Shown: piece by piece, positions 25,641 through 35,338 of the stretch
How positions within the stretch are numbered: the first letter of the stretch is position 1
Layout: each line of letters begins with the position of its first letter
Assembly (NCBI GenBank): GCA_965262665.1
Contig: CBDHFR010000003.1
Coordinates: forward strand, 124,001-188,000
Direction: 5' to 3'
Origin: CBDBND01 sp965262665
Lineage (GTDB): Bacteria; Pseudomonadota; Alphaproteobacteria; Rhodospirillales; Rhodospirillaceae
DNA length: 64,000 nt
Program-made: the position numbers and the translations under genes
Notes under the pieces: model-generated
Database searches by the model: none
What the model was told of the DNA's origin: nothing
The model's input: the letters and a program-made list of their open reading frames with translations, nothing else

Positions 25641-26547
25641 GAGTCGGTTTCGAAAGTCATGCGGCTCGGGCCAATCTGCGGACGAGGAGCATGACGGAGG
25701 CGGCGTAGAGGAAGGCGCGGGCCGAGGCGATGGTGGCCTCGAAGTCCTTTGCCAGTCGCCGGTTGCGGTTGATCCAGGCGAAGAAGCGCTCCACGACCCA
25801 GCGGCGCGGTTGGACGGCGAAGCCGACCTGATCGGGGCTTTTGCGCACGATCTCGACGGCGATCATGGTGGCCGTGGCGACCTTCTCGCCGGCGTAGCCG
25901 CTATCGGCAAAGACCTTCTCGATGAACGGAAACGAGCCGCGTGAGGCGCACAGCAGCGGCCCGCCACCATCGCGGTCCTGGATACTCGCCGGATGCGCCT
26001 CGAGCACGAGGCCGCGCCCGTCGGTGTCGACCAGCGCGTGGCGCTTGCGCCCCTTGATCTTCTTGCCCGCATCGTAGCCGCGGGGGCCACCAGCCTCGGT
26101 CGTCTTGACGCTCTGGCTGTCGATAATCGCGCCGCTCGGGCTGGCCTCGCGTCCGACCCGCTCGCGATCGGCCATGACCAGAAAGTGGTTGATCTTCTCA
26201 AGGAGGCCGTCGTCGCGGAACTTAGCGAACCAGCGATAGATCGTGCCCCACGGTGGTAAATCGCTTGGCAGCAAGCGCCAAGGGCAGCCAGCCCGCATCA
26301 CGTAGAAAATGCCGTTGACGATCTCTCGCATCGGCCATGACCGGGGCCGTCCCGTGCCATGAGCCGGAGGCAAATGAGGCTCGATCACAACCCACTCCGC
26401 AGCGGTCAAATCAGTCTGATAACGCAGCGCCTTGCGGCTATGCTGCTCTCGGGTGGTCGGCGTCCACATGGCGGCTCCAGATCGGTTTCAGCAACCTTCC
26501 TGGAATCACATCGACACCGGCCACTCAACCCCTTTCGAAACGGCCTC
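25641..26547 (-). mobile_element. IS5-family element, copy 2 (intact)
   Basis: This 907-bp element is the full-length version of the one at 2215-3120, with the same inverted repeats (GAGTCGGTTTCGAAAG at this left end). Flanks are TTA on the left and TAA on the right, so a perfect target duplication is not seen; either the site mutated or the copy recombined. Confidence 0.93.
25657..26469 (-). CDS. IS5-family transposase (IS427 group type)
   Basis: The 270-residue transposase is complete. It starts MWTPTTREQHSRKALRYQTD, has the DUF4096-like N-terminal domain (LTAAEWVVIEPHLPP, RCPWRLLPSDLPPW type region), then the DDE catalytic domain: IIDSQSVKTTEAGG (first Asp), FADSGYAGEKV (second Asp) and RRWVVERFFAWINRNRRL (Glu). 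It catalyses cut-and-paste or copy transposition of its own element. Comparison with copy 1 shows three base-level differences I can see: one substitution early in the frame, a T present here but missing there, and A/G after it. Confidence 0.95.
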   Translation of the reverse strand: MWTPTTREQHSRKALRYQTDLTAAEWVVIEPHLPPAHGTGRPRSWPMREIVNGIFYVMRAGCPWRLLPSDLPPWGTIYRWFAKFRDDGLLEKINHFLVMADRERVGREASPSGAIIDSQSVKTTEAGGPRGYDAGKKIKGRKRHALVDTDGRGLVLEAHPASIQDRDGGGPLLCASRGSFPFIEKVFADSGYAGEKVATATMIAVEIVRKSPDQVGFAVQPRRWVVERFFAWINRNRRLAKDFEATIASARAFLYAASVMLLVRRLARAA

Positions 26548-26688
26548 TAAGGGTGCCGTCCTTCAAAGTTGAAAAATCTGAACGATATTCTTCGTTTCTT
26601 CAAAGGAATTCCCAAGTCACATCGGACGCGCATATACAATCAAGGGATATATGCTTGTACTCATCGGGATTCTTCCAATTGGGCCAGG

Positions 26689-27759
26689 TCATTTTAGAAA
26701 GATCTTCTTATTCATAGACCTAACAACCTTGGTCGTATGGTCATCCGACAAGTGCGCATACCGCGCAACCATTTGGTACGTCTTATGACCCAGAACGCTT
26801 GCTATTTCTGGAAGCGAGGCACCGTTCATAGCTAGATAACTAGCCGTACAATGCCTTAGATCATGAAACCGAAAATTCGAGATGTCGGCTTGTCTTAGGG
26901 CGGTATACCAAGATTTTTTTATGTCCAACCGCCCAGTCAGGCCGTTGCCCGGAAAGACAAGCTCGCTTTCTGACGCGCCGCCTTTGAACATTTCTTCAAG
27001 AACTGCCTTTGCTTTGCCAACCAAAGGCACAGCCCGGCGTTCATCGTTCTTGGCTTTTTGGATTATTATTCTCTCATGTTTGAAATCGATATCATCCCAC
27101 TTTAATGACAATATCTCGCTCTTTCGCATTCCAGTGGAGAGAGCCAATACGACGATTGGGTACAGGAATTTGCTACTGCTCCTCCGGCAGACATCCAAGA
27201 GTTTTTCTCTTTCCGCTTCTGAAAGAAACCTAACGCGGGGGCTCGGCTCTTTGAGCTTTGACACATCGCGCATTGGTGACTCATTTAGCCATCTCCACTC
27301 CCTCACTGCGACGTTCAGGGCATGCGACAGAGCTGCCAGATATCGATTTACAGTCGCCCAACTAATCGCTTCACCGGCCCTGCTCTTTCGCCTAGTTAAC
27401 CGGTTACGACAGTCCACAATCAGGTCAGGTGAAAGGTCAGCGAGTTTCAAGGTTCCAAGTTGATCTCTCCACCACAAGAGCTGTTGTTTTCGTGTGGGAA
27501 ATGATCGAGGTCTATTTGGCAGGACCTCTAAAATGTATCGATCTATCAGTTCACGAACGGTGCGCTTTTTGGCTTCAGCAACGTGACTGAATCGGCGCTC
27601 GTCGATCGCTGTTTCGACTGATCGCGCCCATTGCTGGGCGTCGGTCTTGCGTTCGAAGGTCATCGACTGCGCAGGAAACCCACGTTTCCGCACGAGCGCC
27701 CTATACCGGGTCTTTCCGTCCTTAGTGTTTCTCTTCTCGATTGTTGCCACCGGCTGCAC
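26689..27759 (-). CDS. Tyrosine recombinase integrase, tRNA-Lys associated
   Basis: A 356-residue phage-type integrase. It has an N-terminal Arm-like region (GKTRYRALVRKRGFPAQSMT), a SAM-like core-binding domain around residues 65-165, and a catalytic domain with Arg in ALSTGMRKSEILSLKWDD, the Lys-containing beta-hairpin KNDERRAVPL, the HxLRH box FRFHDLRHCTASYLAMNG, GHKT, and nucleophile Tyr in VARYAHLSDD. It lies 125 bp from the 3' end of tRNA-Lys, the typical attachment site for such enzymes, and would carry out integration and excision of the element to its left. It is undamaged. Confidence 0.93.
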   Translation of the reverse strand: MQPVATIEKRNTKDGKTRYRALVRKRGFPAQSMTFERKTDAQQWARSVETAIDERRFSHVAEAKKRTVRELIDRYILEVLPNRPRSFPTRKQQLLWWRDQLGTLKLADLSPDLIVDCRNRLTRRKSRAGEAISWATVNRYLAALSHALNVAVREWRWLNESPMRDVSKLKEPSPRVRFLSEAEREKLLDVCRRSSSKFLYPIVVLALSTGMRKSEILSLKWDDIDFKHERIIIQKAKNDERRAVPLVGKAKAVLEEMFKGGASESELVFPGNGLTGRLDIKKSWYTALRQADISNFRFHDLRHCTASYLAMNGASLPEIASVLGHKTYQMVARYAHLSDDHTTKVVRSMNKKIFLK

Positions 27760-27883
27760 TCCCTTGCTCTTCCGGTATCTTTATGATGCCCCAAGTGTCG
27801 TTGGAATTCCAGCAGAAGTGCACCATTTGTGCACTATAGGAGTTTTCGTGAGTGCAAAATAATGTATAAGTTATTGATATGGC

Positions 27884-27959
<76 letters not shown>

Positions 27960-28065
27960 CACCTGAGCAATCGGGTCGCGGGGAATAAAGCACGCCCCGC
28001 TGGAAGTGGCGGTTTATAAGTTGTCCTAAAGTGAGGCGCAAGTTTCGCTCGCCGGTGAAAGGTAT

Positions 28066-29229
28066 TTACCCTTCATCATAGCCGCCGCGGAGGCCGATCT
28101 GCGCATCCCGGTGGACATGCACACTCATCAACAGCCCCATGCACAACATGGTCGTCAGTAACGCCGTGCCTCCGTAGGAGATCAAGGGTAGCGGCACACC
28201 AACCACGGGAATCAATCCCATCACCATGGCCACATTGATGAAGACGTAGAGGAAGAATGTCGCTGTCACCCCAATAGCGACCAGCCGGCCGAACTGGTGG
28301 CGGCAGCGGATGGCGATGGCAAACCCGTATGCCAGCACAATCAGATAGAGCGCGATCAGGCCAACACCGCCAACCAGGCCGAGTTCTTCCGCCAGCATGG
28401 TAAAAATGAAATCGGTCTGTTGTTCCGGCAAAAAATTGAGATGGCTCTGCGTCCCCTGCAAAAATCCCTTGCCGAACAAGCCACCGGACCCAAGCGCGAT
28501 TTTGGATTGCAGAATGTGGTAGCCGGCTCCGAGCGGATCCCGTTCGGGGTTGAGAAACGTCAAGATGCGGTCTTGCTGATAATCTCTCAGCAATGGCCAA
28601 ACAATGGGAATGGCGGCGAGCCCGGCAATAACCAGAGACGCGAATTTCCACAACCGAACCCCCGCCATGAAGAACAGCACACCGGCCCCCATCACCACCA
28701 TCAGGGCCGTCCCCAGGTCAGGCTGGCGGATAATCATTACGGTGGGAACGGCCACCATGATCAACGGCAGGATGAGAAACGTTGGCCGACCGGCATCTTC
28801 CAAACTGAGACTGTGGAAGTAACGGGCCAATGCCAGTACCAGCGCCACTTTCATCAGTTCGGACGGTTGCAGATTGATGATGCCAAGATCGATCCAACGC
28901 TGTGCCCCGCCGCCGATGACGCCGCGCACTTCCACAAAGATGAGGAGGGCAAACACCACGGTATAGAGCAGGTAGGCGTAGCGCATGACCAATCGGATAT
29001 CGACCATAGCAATGCACAACAGCAAGACCAGTCCCAGACCGAACCGAATCACCTGCCGCAAGGTCCAAGGGTCCAAGCTGGCGTTGGCCGCGGAATACAG
29101 CATGAAGAACCCGATGGTAGCGATGGCGCACAGCCAGAACACCAGCGACCAACTGGTCTGCCAGAGTTTTTCCGTCATGGTCATGTCGCCGCGCCGGAGG
29201 CGGGCCGCCAGGAAGCCAGTGTCTGTCAT
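28066..29229 (-). CDS. rodA: RodA, SEDS-family peptidoglycan glycosyltransferase
   Basis: A 387-residue integral membrane protein with about ten transmembrane segments, GAQRWIDLGIINLQPSELMK (SEDS hallmark with the conserved Glu), RQPDLGTALM, FLPEQQTDFIFTMLAEELG (including the key Asp), and the C-terminal PLISYGGTALL. RodA polymerises lipid II glycan strands during side-wall growth together with PBP2. Its ATG overlaps the mrdA stop (ATGA), giving 1:1 coupled synthesis with its partner. It is the last gene of the mre operon and is followed by the tRNA-Lys gene. Confidence 0.95.
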   Translation of the reverse strand: MTDTGFLAARLRRGDMTMTEKLWQTSWSLVFWLCAIATIGFFMLYSAANASLDPWTLRQVIRFGLGLVLLLCIAMVDIRLVMRYAYLLYTVVFALLIFVEVRGVIGGGAQRWIDLGIINLQPSELMKVALVLALARYFHSLSLEDAGRPTFLILPLIMVAVPTVMIIRQPDLGTALMVVMGAGVLFFMAGVRLWKFASLVIAGLAAIPIVWPLLRDYQQDRILTFLNPERDPLGAGYHILQSKIALGSGGLFGKGFLQGTQSHLNFLPEQQTDFIFTMLAEELGLVGGVGLIALYLIVLAYGFAIAIRCRHQFGRLVAIGVTATFFLYVFINVAMVMGLIPVVGVPLPLISYGGTALLTTMLCMGLLMSVHVHRDAQIGLRGGYDEG

Positions 29230-31115
29230 GCCGGCGCTCCCGGATCAGTGGTTGCCACCTGATCTTCGTTGACGCGAGGTTTGCGCGAAGGATCGAGCCG
29301 CAGCACTTCGGTCATAATGTCGTGCGCGATGGGAGCCGCAACTGCAGCCCCGCCACCGCCGTGCTCAACCAAAACGGATAGAGCGTATCGCGGATTGTCT
29401 TCCGGTGCATAAGCGACAAACAAGGCATGGGTGCGTTCGTTCCAGGGAATCTCATCGGCGTCGGGAAGGCCCGCTTCCCGTTCAGCCATAGTGATGCTCT
29501 TAACTTGTGTGGTTCCTGTCTTACCGCTCATCTGAACGCCATCGAGCTTGAGCTTAGATGCGCGTGCCGTTCCGCGCGGTCCGTTTAACACCTCAAACAT
29601 GCCTTGCCGGGCAACTGCCATGTGCGATGGATCGATGTTGAGTGTGGCAAACGCTTGCGGCGGACTTTGCACCACAACATCGTTCATCATTATTTGCCGG
29701 GTGAGTACAGGTTCGACCGCCAGGCCGGTGGAAAGTCGTGCTGCCATCACCGCCAATTGCAGTGGCGTTGACAAAACGTATCCCTGTCCGATACCGACGT
29801 TGAACGTGTCTCCTTGTTGCCAGGACTCGCCCATGGTTGCCCGTTTCCAGGCCTCCGTCGGGATCAGGCCGCCCCGCTCCCCAGTCAAACCAATACCGGT
29901 GTCCTGCCCCAGGCCCAACCGTTGAGCCATATCGGCAATACGGTCCACACCCAGGCGTTTGGCAACCTCGTAAAAATAGACATCGCAAGACTGCGCAATG
30001 GCTTGCACCATATCCATGGCACCGTGTCCGCGGTCTTCCCAACAGTGAAAACGCCGTGTGCCCAAATCCGTGTGACCTTTGCAGAATACGGTTTGATCTG
30101 GCGTGATCGCCCCGTGCTCTAAAGCCGCCAAAGCAACGACCATTTTGAAGGTCGACCCTGGAGAGTGCTGACCGGCAAGAGCCTTGTTGATCATAGGGGC
30201 ACGGGGATCGCCGGACAAAGCGTTCCATTCCCGCTGGGTCAGGCCACGATTGAAGGCATTGGGGTCATAACTCGGTGTCGACGCCATCACCAGTACTTCA
30301 CCGCTGTGCACGTCAAGAACAACACTGGCGGCACTTTCTCCGCCCAAGCGGTCCGCTGCAAATCGTTGCAGACGCTCATCCAGTGTTAACGTGAGATCGG
30401 TCCCCGCCTCTCCTTCTTTCCGTTCCAACTCCCGGATGACACGGCCGAGGGCGTTGACTTCCACCTGGCTGTTGCCACCGGACCCGCGCAACGCCAAGTC
30501 AAACTCCCGTTCCATGCCCGCCTTACCAATGCGGAAACCAGGCAATTGTAGAAGTGGTTCGCCCGTTAGGTCTTCCTCGTCAACACTGGAGACGTAACCC
30601 AACACATGCGCAGCGGTTTCCGTTTGTGGATAGAAGCGGGTCAGACCTTCGTCAACCACGACGCCGGGCAGATCGGGCGCGTTCACCTGAATGCGCGCCA
30701 TTTCCTCCCAATTTAGATTTTCCCGTACCGTAATGGGTACAAAACTACGCCGTCGCCGAACTTCCTTTCGCACCCGGTCGCGATCGTACTTGGAAAGCTC
30801 AATGACATTTGCCAGAGCGTCCAATGTTGCACTGAGATCATTGGTTTGCTCGGAAACGATCAAGACCCGGAAGTTCTGCCGGTTTACGGCCAGCGGTTCG
30901 CCAAAGCGGTCGAGTATGCGGCCTCGCGGTGGTGGCAGAAGTCGCAAGTTGATGCGGTTCTCCTCTGCCAGCATGCGGTAACGGTCGGATTCAACGACCT
31001 GTAGAAAATACATGCGCCCAACCAGAGCGGAAATGAGCAATGCCTGACCACCACCCAATACAGCTGCGCGTCGGTTGAACACACGGGTCCGGTCATTGTC
31101 CCTGTTGATGATCAT
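29226..31115 (-). CDS. mrdA: Penicillin-binding protein 2 (transpeptidase)
   Basis: A 629-residue class B PBP with one N-terminal membrane helix (AAVLGGGQALLISALVGRMY), the pedestal domain (PPPRGRILDRFGEPLAVNRQ) and the transpeptidase domain with SPGSTFKM (active Ser in SxxK), SCDVYFYEVA (SxD/N motif) and SGKTGTTQV (KTG). It crosslinks peptidoglycan in the periplasm for cell elongation, pairing with RodA. Its start overlaps the mreD stop by 4 bp and its stop overlaps the rodA start. Length and motifs are normal. Confidence 0.95.
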   Translation of the reverse strand: MIINRDNDRTRVFNRRAAVLGGGQALLISALVGRMYFLQVVESDRYRMLAEENRINLRLLPPPRGRILDRFGEPLAVNRQNFRVLIVSEQTNDLSATLDALANVIELSKYDRDRVRKEVRRRRSFVPITVRENLNWEEMARIQVNAPDLPGVVVDEGLTRFYPQTETAAHVLGYVSSVDEEDLTGEPLLQLPGFRIGKAGMEREFDLALRGSGGNSQVEVNALGRVIRELERKEGEAGTDLTLTLDERLQRFAADRLGGESAASVVLDVHSGEVLVMASTPSYDPNAFNRGLTQREWNALSGDPRAPMINKALAGQHSPGSTFKMVVALAALEHGAITPDQTVFCKGHTDLGTRRFHCWEDRGHGAMDMVQAIAQSCDVYFYEVAKRLGVDRIADMAQRLGLGQDTGIGLTGERGGLIPTEAWKRATMGESWQQGDTFNVGIGQGYVLSTPLQLAVMAARLSTGLAVEPVLTRQIMMNDVVVQSPPQAFATLNIDPSHMAVARQGMFEVLNGPRGTARASKLKLDGVQMSGKTGTTQVKSITMAEREAGLPDADEIPWNERTHALFVAYAPEDNPRYALSVLVEHGGGGAAVAAPIAHDIMTEVLRLDPSRKPRVNEDQVATTDPGAPA

Positions 31116-31630
31116 AATTCGTCCAGCAGACCCGTTTGCGCCTTAGAAAACAGCCATGCGATGACGGGATATATGGCAACAGTGATCAGATAAGCGGCGA
31201 ACAGATCGCCAAAGGGTGTAAATCCGCTTTCTTCAACCAAGCCGATGCAAATCCATTTGAGAAAAGCGGCACCGAATGCGACTAAGACAAACGTAAACCA
31301 CGTCACGGTAAACGGTTTGGCGTGGAAAAATTTCTGCTGATTGAACACAGCCCATTGAGTCAGCAACAGCGTCAATGCACCAACACCGAGGGGCGCTCCT
31401 GTGAGAAGATCTTCCAGCACGCCGATGGCAAAGCCTGACCCGTAGCCAAGCAGGTCAGGGCGGTAAATCGACCAGAAATACACCGCGATGAGCGCATACA
31501 TGGGCGTGATTTGAGCCAGGCCCGGAACGTAGGTGGGAGTCAGTCCGAACAGCAAAATAATCATAGTCAGACCGAAGGGCAGAATGCGCCGGGCCCGGGA
31601 GTCGACTTTTTGCCAGACGGTCGGCTGCAT
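31112..31630 (-). CDS. mreD: Rod shape-determining protein MreD
   Basis: A 172-residue polytopic inner-membrane protein with five or six hydrophobic segments, including ILPFGLTMIILLFGLTP at the N-terminus and the conserved acid-containing loop GFAIGVLEDLLTGAPLGVGA, the hallmark of MreD. It is part of the elongasome that links MreB filaments to PBP2 and RodA. It sits 8 bp after mreC and overlaps mrdA by 4 bp, the standard order. Function is inferred from family and operon. Confidence 0.9.
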   Translation of the reverse strand: MQPTVWQKVDSRARRILPFGLTMIILLFGLTPTYVPGLAQITPMYALIAVYFWSIYRPDLLGYGSGFAIGVLEDLLTGAPLGVGALTLLLTQWAVFNQQKFFHAKPFTVTWFTFVLVAFGAAFLKWICIGLVEESGFTPFGDLFAAYLITVAIYPVIAWLFSKAQTGLLDEL

Positions 31631-31638
31631 GGGATCGC

Positions 31639-32499
31639 TTACTCCTTGCGGTCGATTTCAGCGAGGATGCCACTCAGGCCGAAGTCCAGCGCTTCCACGT
31701 ATTGAAGCCGGTCACGGGAGGCATAGGGTTCCACAAGTACTTTGTTTTCATCGGCGATGACCACCCGCCCCACAGGTAGCCCAGGGGGAAACGCACCCGC
31801 ATCCCCAGAGGTAACAATACGGTCACCGGGCGCGACGGCCGATTTCATACCGAGATAGTTGAGCAAGGGTCGGGGTGAATTGTCGCCTGCCAAAATGGCG
31901 CGGTCGCCTGCCTCACCCACACGCACTGGGATCCGCGAGTTGATATCAGTAATCAGAAGCACGCGGGCCGAACGGAACCCTGCCTGGGTTACACGACCGA
32001 CCAGTCCTTCACCGGTGACGACTGCCTGTTCTTTAGCGACGCCGTCGCGGCTGCCGGCAGTGATAAGAATACTTTGCGCGAACGCGCCACCGGAATCTGC
32101 AACAACACGGGCCGATATGGATCTAGCTTCGGGTTCGTAAACGGTACCGAGAAGCCCACGCAATTGTTGATTTTCGTTTTCCAATTTCTGCGCAACCGCC
32201 TGCCATTCCAGCAAGAGCATATTGGCTTCGCGCAGATCGGCGTTTTGTTGACGAATGGCAGCCAATTCACGAATGTTAGTGACGAACTGAGAAATGGCAG
32301 CGGCTGGTTCAGCCATGACCCGGAGAATGGGGGTGACTGCATCGCTGACCGCCATCCGGGCCCGTTCCACAAAAATTGTGTCCGCTTTACCGATCAGCAT
32401 GAGGGCAAAGGTCAGCCCGATCAGGCTGAGGAAGGCAAGCCGCTGCAGCAGGTACTTGAACGTCCCTAGCCGGGAAATCTGACCCGTTAGCTGTTTCAC
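31639..32499 (-). CDS. mreC: Rod shape-determining protein MreC
   Basis: A 286-residue bitopic protein: one transmembrane helix near residues 17-37 (LAFLSLIGLTFALMLIG), a coiled coil (RQQNADLREANMLLLEW, then QKLENENQQLRGLLG), and periplasmic beta-barrel domains with AREQAVV-type GLVGRV and LLITDINSRIPVRVGEAGDR. MreC forms filaments in the periplasm and activates PBP2-RodA. It lies 50 bp downstream of mreB; the gap contains a GC-rich inverted repeat (GCCGG/CCGGC) that could modulate readthrough. Confidence 0.93.
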   Translation of the reverse strand: MKQLTGQISRLGTFKYLLQRLAFLSLIGLTFALMLIGKADTIFVERARMAVSDAVTPILRVMAEPAAAISQFVTNIRELAAIRQQNADLREANMLLLEWQAVAQKLENENQQLRGLLGTVYEPEARSISARVVADSGGAFAQSILITAGSRDGVAKEQAVVTGEGLVGRVTQAGFRSARVLLITDINSRIPVRVGEAGDRAILAGDNSPRPLLNYLGMKSAVAPGDRIVTSGDAGAFPPGLPVGRVVIADENKVLVEPYASRDRLQYVEALDFGLSGILAEIDRKE

Positions 32500-32548
32500 A
32501 ATCGCCTCTCCAAGGCGCCGGCCCGTTCAGCACACCGGCGGGTTTACT

Positions 32549-33589
32549 TTAGTACATGGATGTTAGCACACCACGCATCATCTTCATCTGTTCCAATGCC
32601 ATGCCGGTGCCCAAAGCCACACAATTGAGCGGCTCGTCGGCGATAGACACGGGCAATCCCGTGGCATGACGCAGCACAAAATCGAGGTTGGTCAACATGG
32701 CTCCGCCGCCGGTGAGAACGATGCCCTTATCGACAATATCCGCCGCCAGTTCTGGCGCTGTGTGTTCCAGTGCAACTTTGACCGCATCGATGATGGCGGT
32801 CACGGGTTCGGCCAAGGCCTCGGCGATCTGGCGCTGGCTGATGAGAATTTCTTTCGGGACCCCGTTCATCAGGTCCCGGCCCTTGATTTCGATGGTCTCG
32901 CCTTCGCCGGTCTCAGGCGGACAGGCGCAACCGATCTCTTTTTTGATTCGCTCGGCTGAGCTTTCGCCGACCAGCAGATTATGATGGCGACGGATGTAGT
33001 TGATTATGGCTTCGTCCATCATGTCGCCGCCCACCCGGACGGAGCGGGCGTAGACGATGCCGCTGAGCGACAGCACCGCCACTTCCGTTGTACCGCCGCC
33101 GATGTCGACCACCATCGAACCGGTGGGCTCGGTGATCGGCAACCCGGCGCCAATGGCCGCGGCCATGGGCTCCTCAATCAAAAACACCTTGCGTGCGCCG
33201 GCGGCTTCCGCTGATTCCTGAATTGCCCGGCGTTCCACGGCTGTTGAACCAGACGGCACGCAGATCACCACCATGGGGCTGGCCCAGCCCTTGCGGTTCT
33301 GCACTTTGCGGATGAAGTGTTTGATCATTTCCTCGGCGACTTCGAAGTCGGCGATCACTCCGTCGCGCAAAGGGCGGATAGCTTGAATGGATCCAGGGGT
33401 ACGGCCGAGCATTTGCTTGGCCTCGTTGCCAACGGCAAGCACTGCTTTACGGCCTTTTTCTTCCTGCAACGCCACCACCGATGGTTCGTTCAAAACGATG
33501 CCGCGCCCTTTGACGTAGACCAACGTATTGGCGGTCCCAAGGTCGATAGCCATATCGGCGGAAAGCCAGCCGGTTAAACTCGCAAACAT
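32549..33589 (-). CDS. mreB: Rod shape-determining protein MreB, bacterial actin
   Basis: A 346-residue actin-fold ATPase. Phosphate 1 loop DLGTANTLVYVKGRGI at residue 17, VVDIGGGTTEVAVLSL (phosphate 2) near residue 160, and the adenosine motif GIVLTGGGAMLTNLD near residue 288 are intact. MreB polymerises on the membrane and orients cell-wall synthesis. It is the first gene of the five-gene mreBCD-mrdA-rodA operon and begins about 140 bp from the leuA stop. The short N-terminal amphipathic stretch MFASLTGWLS may help membrane binding. Confidence 0.97.
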   Translation of the reverse strand: MFASLTGWLSADMAIDLGTANTLVYVKGRGIVLNEPSVVALQEEKGRKAVLAVGNEAKQMLGRTPGSIQAIRPLRDGVIADFEVAEEMIKHFIRKVQNRKGWASPMVVICVPSGSTAVERRAIQESAEAAGARKVFLIEEPMAAAIGAGLPITEPTGSMVVDIGGGTTEVAVLSLSGIVYARSVRVGGDMMDEAIINYIRRHHNLLVGESSAERIKKEIGCACPPETGEGETIEIKGRDLMNGVPKEILISQRQIAEALAEPVTAIIDAVKVALEHTAPELAADIVDKGIVLTGGGAMLTNLDFVLRHATGLPVSIADEPLNCVALGTGMALEQMKMMRGVLTSMY

Positions 33590-33641
33590 GTACTGTGTCT
33601 CTCTATCCCGTTCTTTGTTGTCTCAGTCTTCTAACGTTTGA

Positions 33642-33683
33642 AACGTCCGGAGGCTTCCGTGTGTGACAGTCCATCCGGACGTT
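33642..33683. terminator. Inverted repeat between mreB and leuA
   Basis: AACGTCCGGA and TCCGGACGTT form a perfect 10-bp stem around a 22-base loop. A T-rich run follows on the plus strand (CCTGTTTTCTTTT) but none follows on the minus strand, where leuA ends, so its role as the leuA terminator is unproven. Confidence 0.4.
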
Positions 33684-33729
33684 CCTGTTTTCTTTTATGC
33701 CCTTAATACAGTGCGGGTGTGAACAAAGC

Positions 33730-35271
33730 TCATACCGCCACCGCCTCGGGCGCTGTCTTCTCGCGCTTCAGCAACAGTTTGTTGAGCGCATTGACATAAG
33801 CGCGGGCTGACGCCACCAGAGTGTCCGTATCTGCGCCTTGGCCCATTACCGTCTTGCCGTTTTCTTCTAGACGCACCGTAACTTCCGCCTGGGCATCCGT
33901 TCCTTCGGTCACCGCATGGACTTGATAGAGCTGCAGATGCTGGGTTTCGAATGTCAGCGCCTTGATGGCATTGAACGTAGCATCGACTGGACCGTCGCCT
34001 TCCGTAGTGGTGGACACCACGTCCCCGTCAAACTCCAGTTCAAGTTCAGCTGTCTGATGTTCCACTTTGGATCCACACACCACCTGAAGTGAAACGAACT
34101 TGATGCGATCGTTGTCCCGCACCTCGTCGTCCACTAGGGCAATGATGTCTTCGTCGTAGACGTCCTTCTTCTTGTCGGCCAGGTCCTTGAAGCGCTTGAA
34201 CGCGTCGTTCATGGCGTTATCGCCCAAGGTGTAGCCCAGTTCCTTGAGCTTTTCCTTGAAGGCATGTCGGCCCGAGTGCTTACCCATGACCAGATTGGAC
34301 TCCTTTAGGCCAACGGACTCCGGCGTCATGATTTCGTAGGTTTCGGCGTGTTTAAGAAGGCCGTCCTGGTGAATACCGCTTTCATGGGCAAAGGCGTTGG
34401 CGCCGACGATAGCTTTGTTGGGCTGAACCGGAAAACCGGTGACGGTCGAGACCATGTGCGAGGCCTTGGTGATCAACTCAGTTTTTACATCCGTTTCGTA
34501 AGGGATGTGATCCTTACGGGTGCGCAAAGCCATAACGATCTCTTCCAACGCCGCGTTGCCGGCCCGTTCACCCAAACCGTTGATGGTGCATTCCACCTGA
34601 CGCGCCCCGGCTTGTACGGCGGCCAGGGAATTGGCCACCGCCAGACCCAAATCGTTGTGGCAATGTACGGAGATCACTGCCTTGTCGATATTAGGCACCC
34701 GGTTGAACAGCATCGAAATGAGGGCATGAAATTCATCCGGCACGGTGTAACCGACAGTGTCGGGAATGTTGATGGTGGTGGCGCCGGCATCGATGGCGGC
34801 CTCAACACAGCGGCAGAGGAAATCATGCTCCGTGCGCGTTCCGTCTTCGGGCGACCATTCCACGTCGTCGGTGAATTGGCGGGCAAAGGTTATGCTGTCG
34901 ATGGCCGCCTGGTACACCGCCTCCGGCTCCATCTGCAGCTTATATTTCATGTGCAGCGGCGAGGTAGAGATGAAAGTATGGATACGACCACGTTTAGCCG
35001 GCGCAATTGCATCCGCTACCCTTTGAATGTCACCTTTGGCGGCACGGGCGAGGCCCGCAACTGTGGATTCCGTGACAACTTCAGCGACGGCTTTCACCGC
35101 TTCGTAGTCACCCTGGGAGGCGATCGGGAAGCCGGCTTCGATGACGTCGACACGCATCGCTTCCAAGATTTTGGCGACCCGCACCTTTTCTTCGCGGTTC
35201 ATAGAGGCCCCGGGGGACTGCTCGCCGTCCCTCAAGGTGGTGTCAAAAATGATAACTCGGTTGGTATTCAT
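33730..35271 (-). CDS. leuA: 2-isopropylmalate synthase
   Basis: The 513-residue enzyme condenses 2-oxoisovalerate with acetyl-CoA, the first committed step of leucine synthesis. The HMGL-like TIM barrel starts FDTTLRDGEQSPGASM (metal and substrate residues), with HCHNDLGLAVANSLAAV and GLGERAGNAALEE downstream; the regulatory LeuA dimer domain is C-terminal (residues ~390-500, ending in a run with VTVRLEENGKTVMGQGADTD), which binds leucine for feedback inhibition. The ribosome binding site is weak. A leucine-rich leader peptide and hairpin lie upstream, suggesting attenuation. The ilvC gene ends about 430 bp upstream on the same strand. Confidence 0.97.
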   Translation of the reverse strand: MNTNRVIIFDTTLRDGEQSPGASMNREEKVRVAKILEAMRVDVIEAGFPIASQGDYEAVKAVAEVVTESTVAGLARAAKGDIQRVADAIAPAKRGRIHTFISTSPLHMKYKLQMEPEAVYQAAIDSITFARQFTDDVEWSPEDGTRTEHDFLCRCVEAAIDAGATTINIPDTVGYTVPDEFHALISMLFNRVPNIDKAVISVHCHNDLGLAVANSLAAVQAGARQVECTINGLGERAGNAALEEIVMALRTRKDHIPYETDVKTELITKASHMVSTVTGFPVQPNKAIVGANAFAHESGIHQDGLLKHAETYEIMTPESVGLKESNLVMGKHSGRHAFKEKLKELGYTLGDNAMNDAFKRFKDLADKKKDVYDEDIIALVDDEVRDNDRIKFVSLQVVCGSKVEHQTAELELEFDGDVVSTTTEGDGPVDATFNAIKALTFETQHLQLYQVHAVTEGTDAQAEVTVRLEENGKTVMGQGADTDTLVASARAYVNALNKLLLKREKTAPEAVAV

Positions 35272-35338
35272 TGTTCTGTCTCACGACTGGGGTTTCGATA
35301 CAAAGGCTCATGCGAGCGACAACAGTGCTGCGCTTTTT

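Noticed and set aside
27760..27883. Second attachment site for the integrase
   Set aside because: I looked for another copy of the tRNA-Lys 3' end in 8-27 kb and found none by eye; the boundary stays undefined.
28297..29262. 321-codon open frame opposite rodA
   Set aside because: Very rich in Gln/His/Arg, as expected for an antisense shadow of a membrane protein gene.
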